Origin: Cyanobacteria bacterium UBA9579
Lineage (GTDB): Bacteria > Cyanobacteriota > Vampirovibrionia > Gastranaerophilales > UBA9579
Reading direction: 5' to 3'
Length of the DNA stretch: 6,173 nt
Assembly (NCBI GenBank): GCA_003499585.1
Contig: DNSU01000159.1
Location: 6,896-13,068, forward strand
Shown: one piece after another, positions 6,007 to 6,173 of the stretch
Layout of the letters: the number at the start of each line of letters is the position of its first letter
How positions within the stretch are numbered: position 1 is the first letter of the stretch
The notes under the pieces: model-generated
Told to the model about the DNA's origin: nothing
Seen by the model: only the letters and a program-made list of their open reading frames with translations
The model's database searches: none
Made by a program: the position numbers and the translations under genes

Positions 6007-6173
6007 ATGGAAATGAGTGGAGTTAACAGTAATATTGTAATTGTTGATGACGAGCCAATTATTACATCAACATTAAAAACCCTTCTAAAGGTTGAAGGCG
6101 AATTTACCCCTGCAATATTTAATTCCCCGGCAGAAGCACTTGAGTACATTAAGAAATCAGAAATTGACGTTGT
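6007..6173 (+). CDS. Response regulator, N-terminal part of receiver domain (cut by window edge)
   Basis: Fifty-five complete codons are visible before the sequence ends. The translation has NIVIVDDEPIITSTLKTLL (residues 9-27), the first strand, acidic pocket (D14, D15) and first helix of a CheY-like receiver, and then NSPAEALEYIKKSEIDVV (39-56), the second helix and the beginning of the strand that leads to the phosphoacceptor Asp. The window stops just before that Asp, so the phosphorylation site and output domain are unseen. ATG at 6007 and ATG at 6013 are both possible starts; neither has a good Shine-Dalgarno (AAGAAG precedes the first closely), and an in-frame TAG at 5914-5916 bounds the frame. 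The gene is divergent from the rest of the cluster. It could be a DNA-binding regulator, an HD-GYP or GGDEF protein, or a lone receiver. Confidence 0.88.
   Translation, partial: MEMSGVNSNIVIVDDEPIITSTLKTLLKVEGEFTPAIFNSPAEALEYIKKSEIDV

Noticed and set aside
5943..6149. Minus-strand frame of 68 codons at the right end
   Set aside because: It lies opposite the plus-strand receiver-domain frame, whose VDDEP motif and helix pattern are clearly real, and the minus frame resembles no protein I know.

Overview
The window is AT-rich bacterial DNA that is densely coding. It carries six complete genes on the minus strand and the 5' end of one gene on the plus strand. The likely source is a non-photosynthetic relative of cyanobacteria (Vampirovibrionia/Melainabacteria type). 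This is an inference from three things: the phosphoacceptor region of the histidine kinase (FVATLTHDLRVPI followed by a GIFGPFTDKQKEAMENML-like helix) resembles cyanobacterial kinases as I remember them; there is a pentapeptide-repeat protein ending in a WPE motif; and NarL-type regulators predominate in a low-GC background. No rRNA or marker gene is present, so the taxonomy is not secure.

Layout in minus-strand transcription order. A secreted protein of unknown family (5024-5650) comes first. A 708-residue membrane histidine kinase (2757-4883) follows, with an extracytoplasmic sensor, HAMP, a cysteine-rich PAS domain and a HisKA/HATPase core. Next is a NarL/FixJ-type response regulator starting at GTG (1930-2607). 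A 217-nt gap follows, holding a perfect 16-bp hairpin behind that regulator and a good extended -10 promoter in front of the next unit. That unit is a second REC-LuxR response regulator (1080-1712) coupled tightly to a pentapeptide-repeat protein (529-1071), then a small stand-alone Rossmann-fold protein (38-448). A strong Shine-Dalgarno-like sequence at 13-18 suggests another gene just past the left edge. At the right end, across a 356-nt divergent intergenic region, a third response regulator begins on the plus strand at 6007 and is cut by the window edge.

How the genes may work together: the kinase and the 1930-2607 regulator look like a cognate two-component pair that senses something outside the membrane and possibly a redox or metal signal through the PAS cysteines. 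The second regulator and its coupled pentapeptide protein form their own transcription unit. Three receiver proteins around one kinase suggest a signalling island with branched or phosphorelay-like output, but no partner specificity can be proved from sequence alone. I found no mobile element, CRISPR array, tRNA or rRNA.
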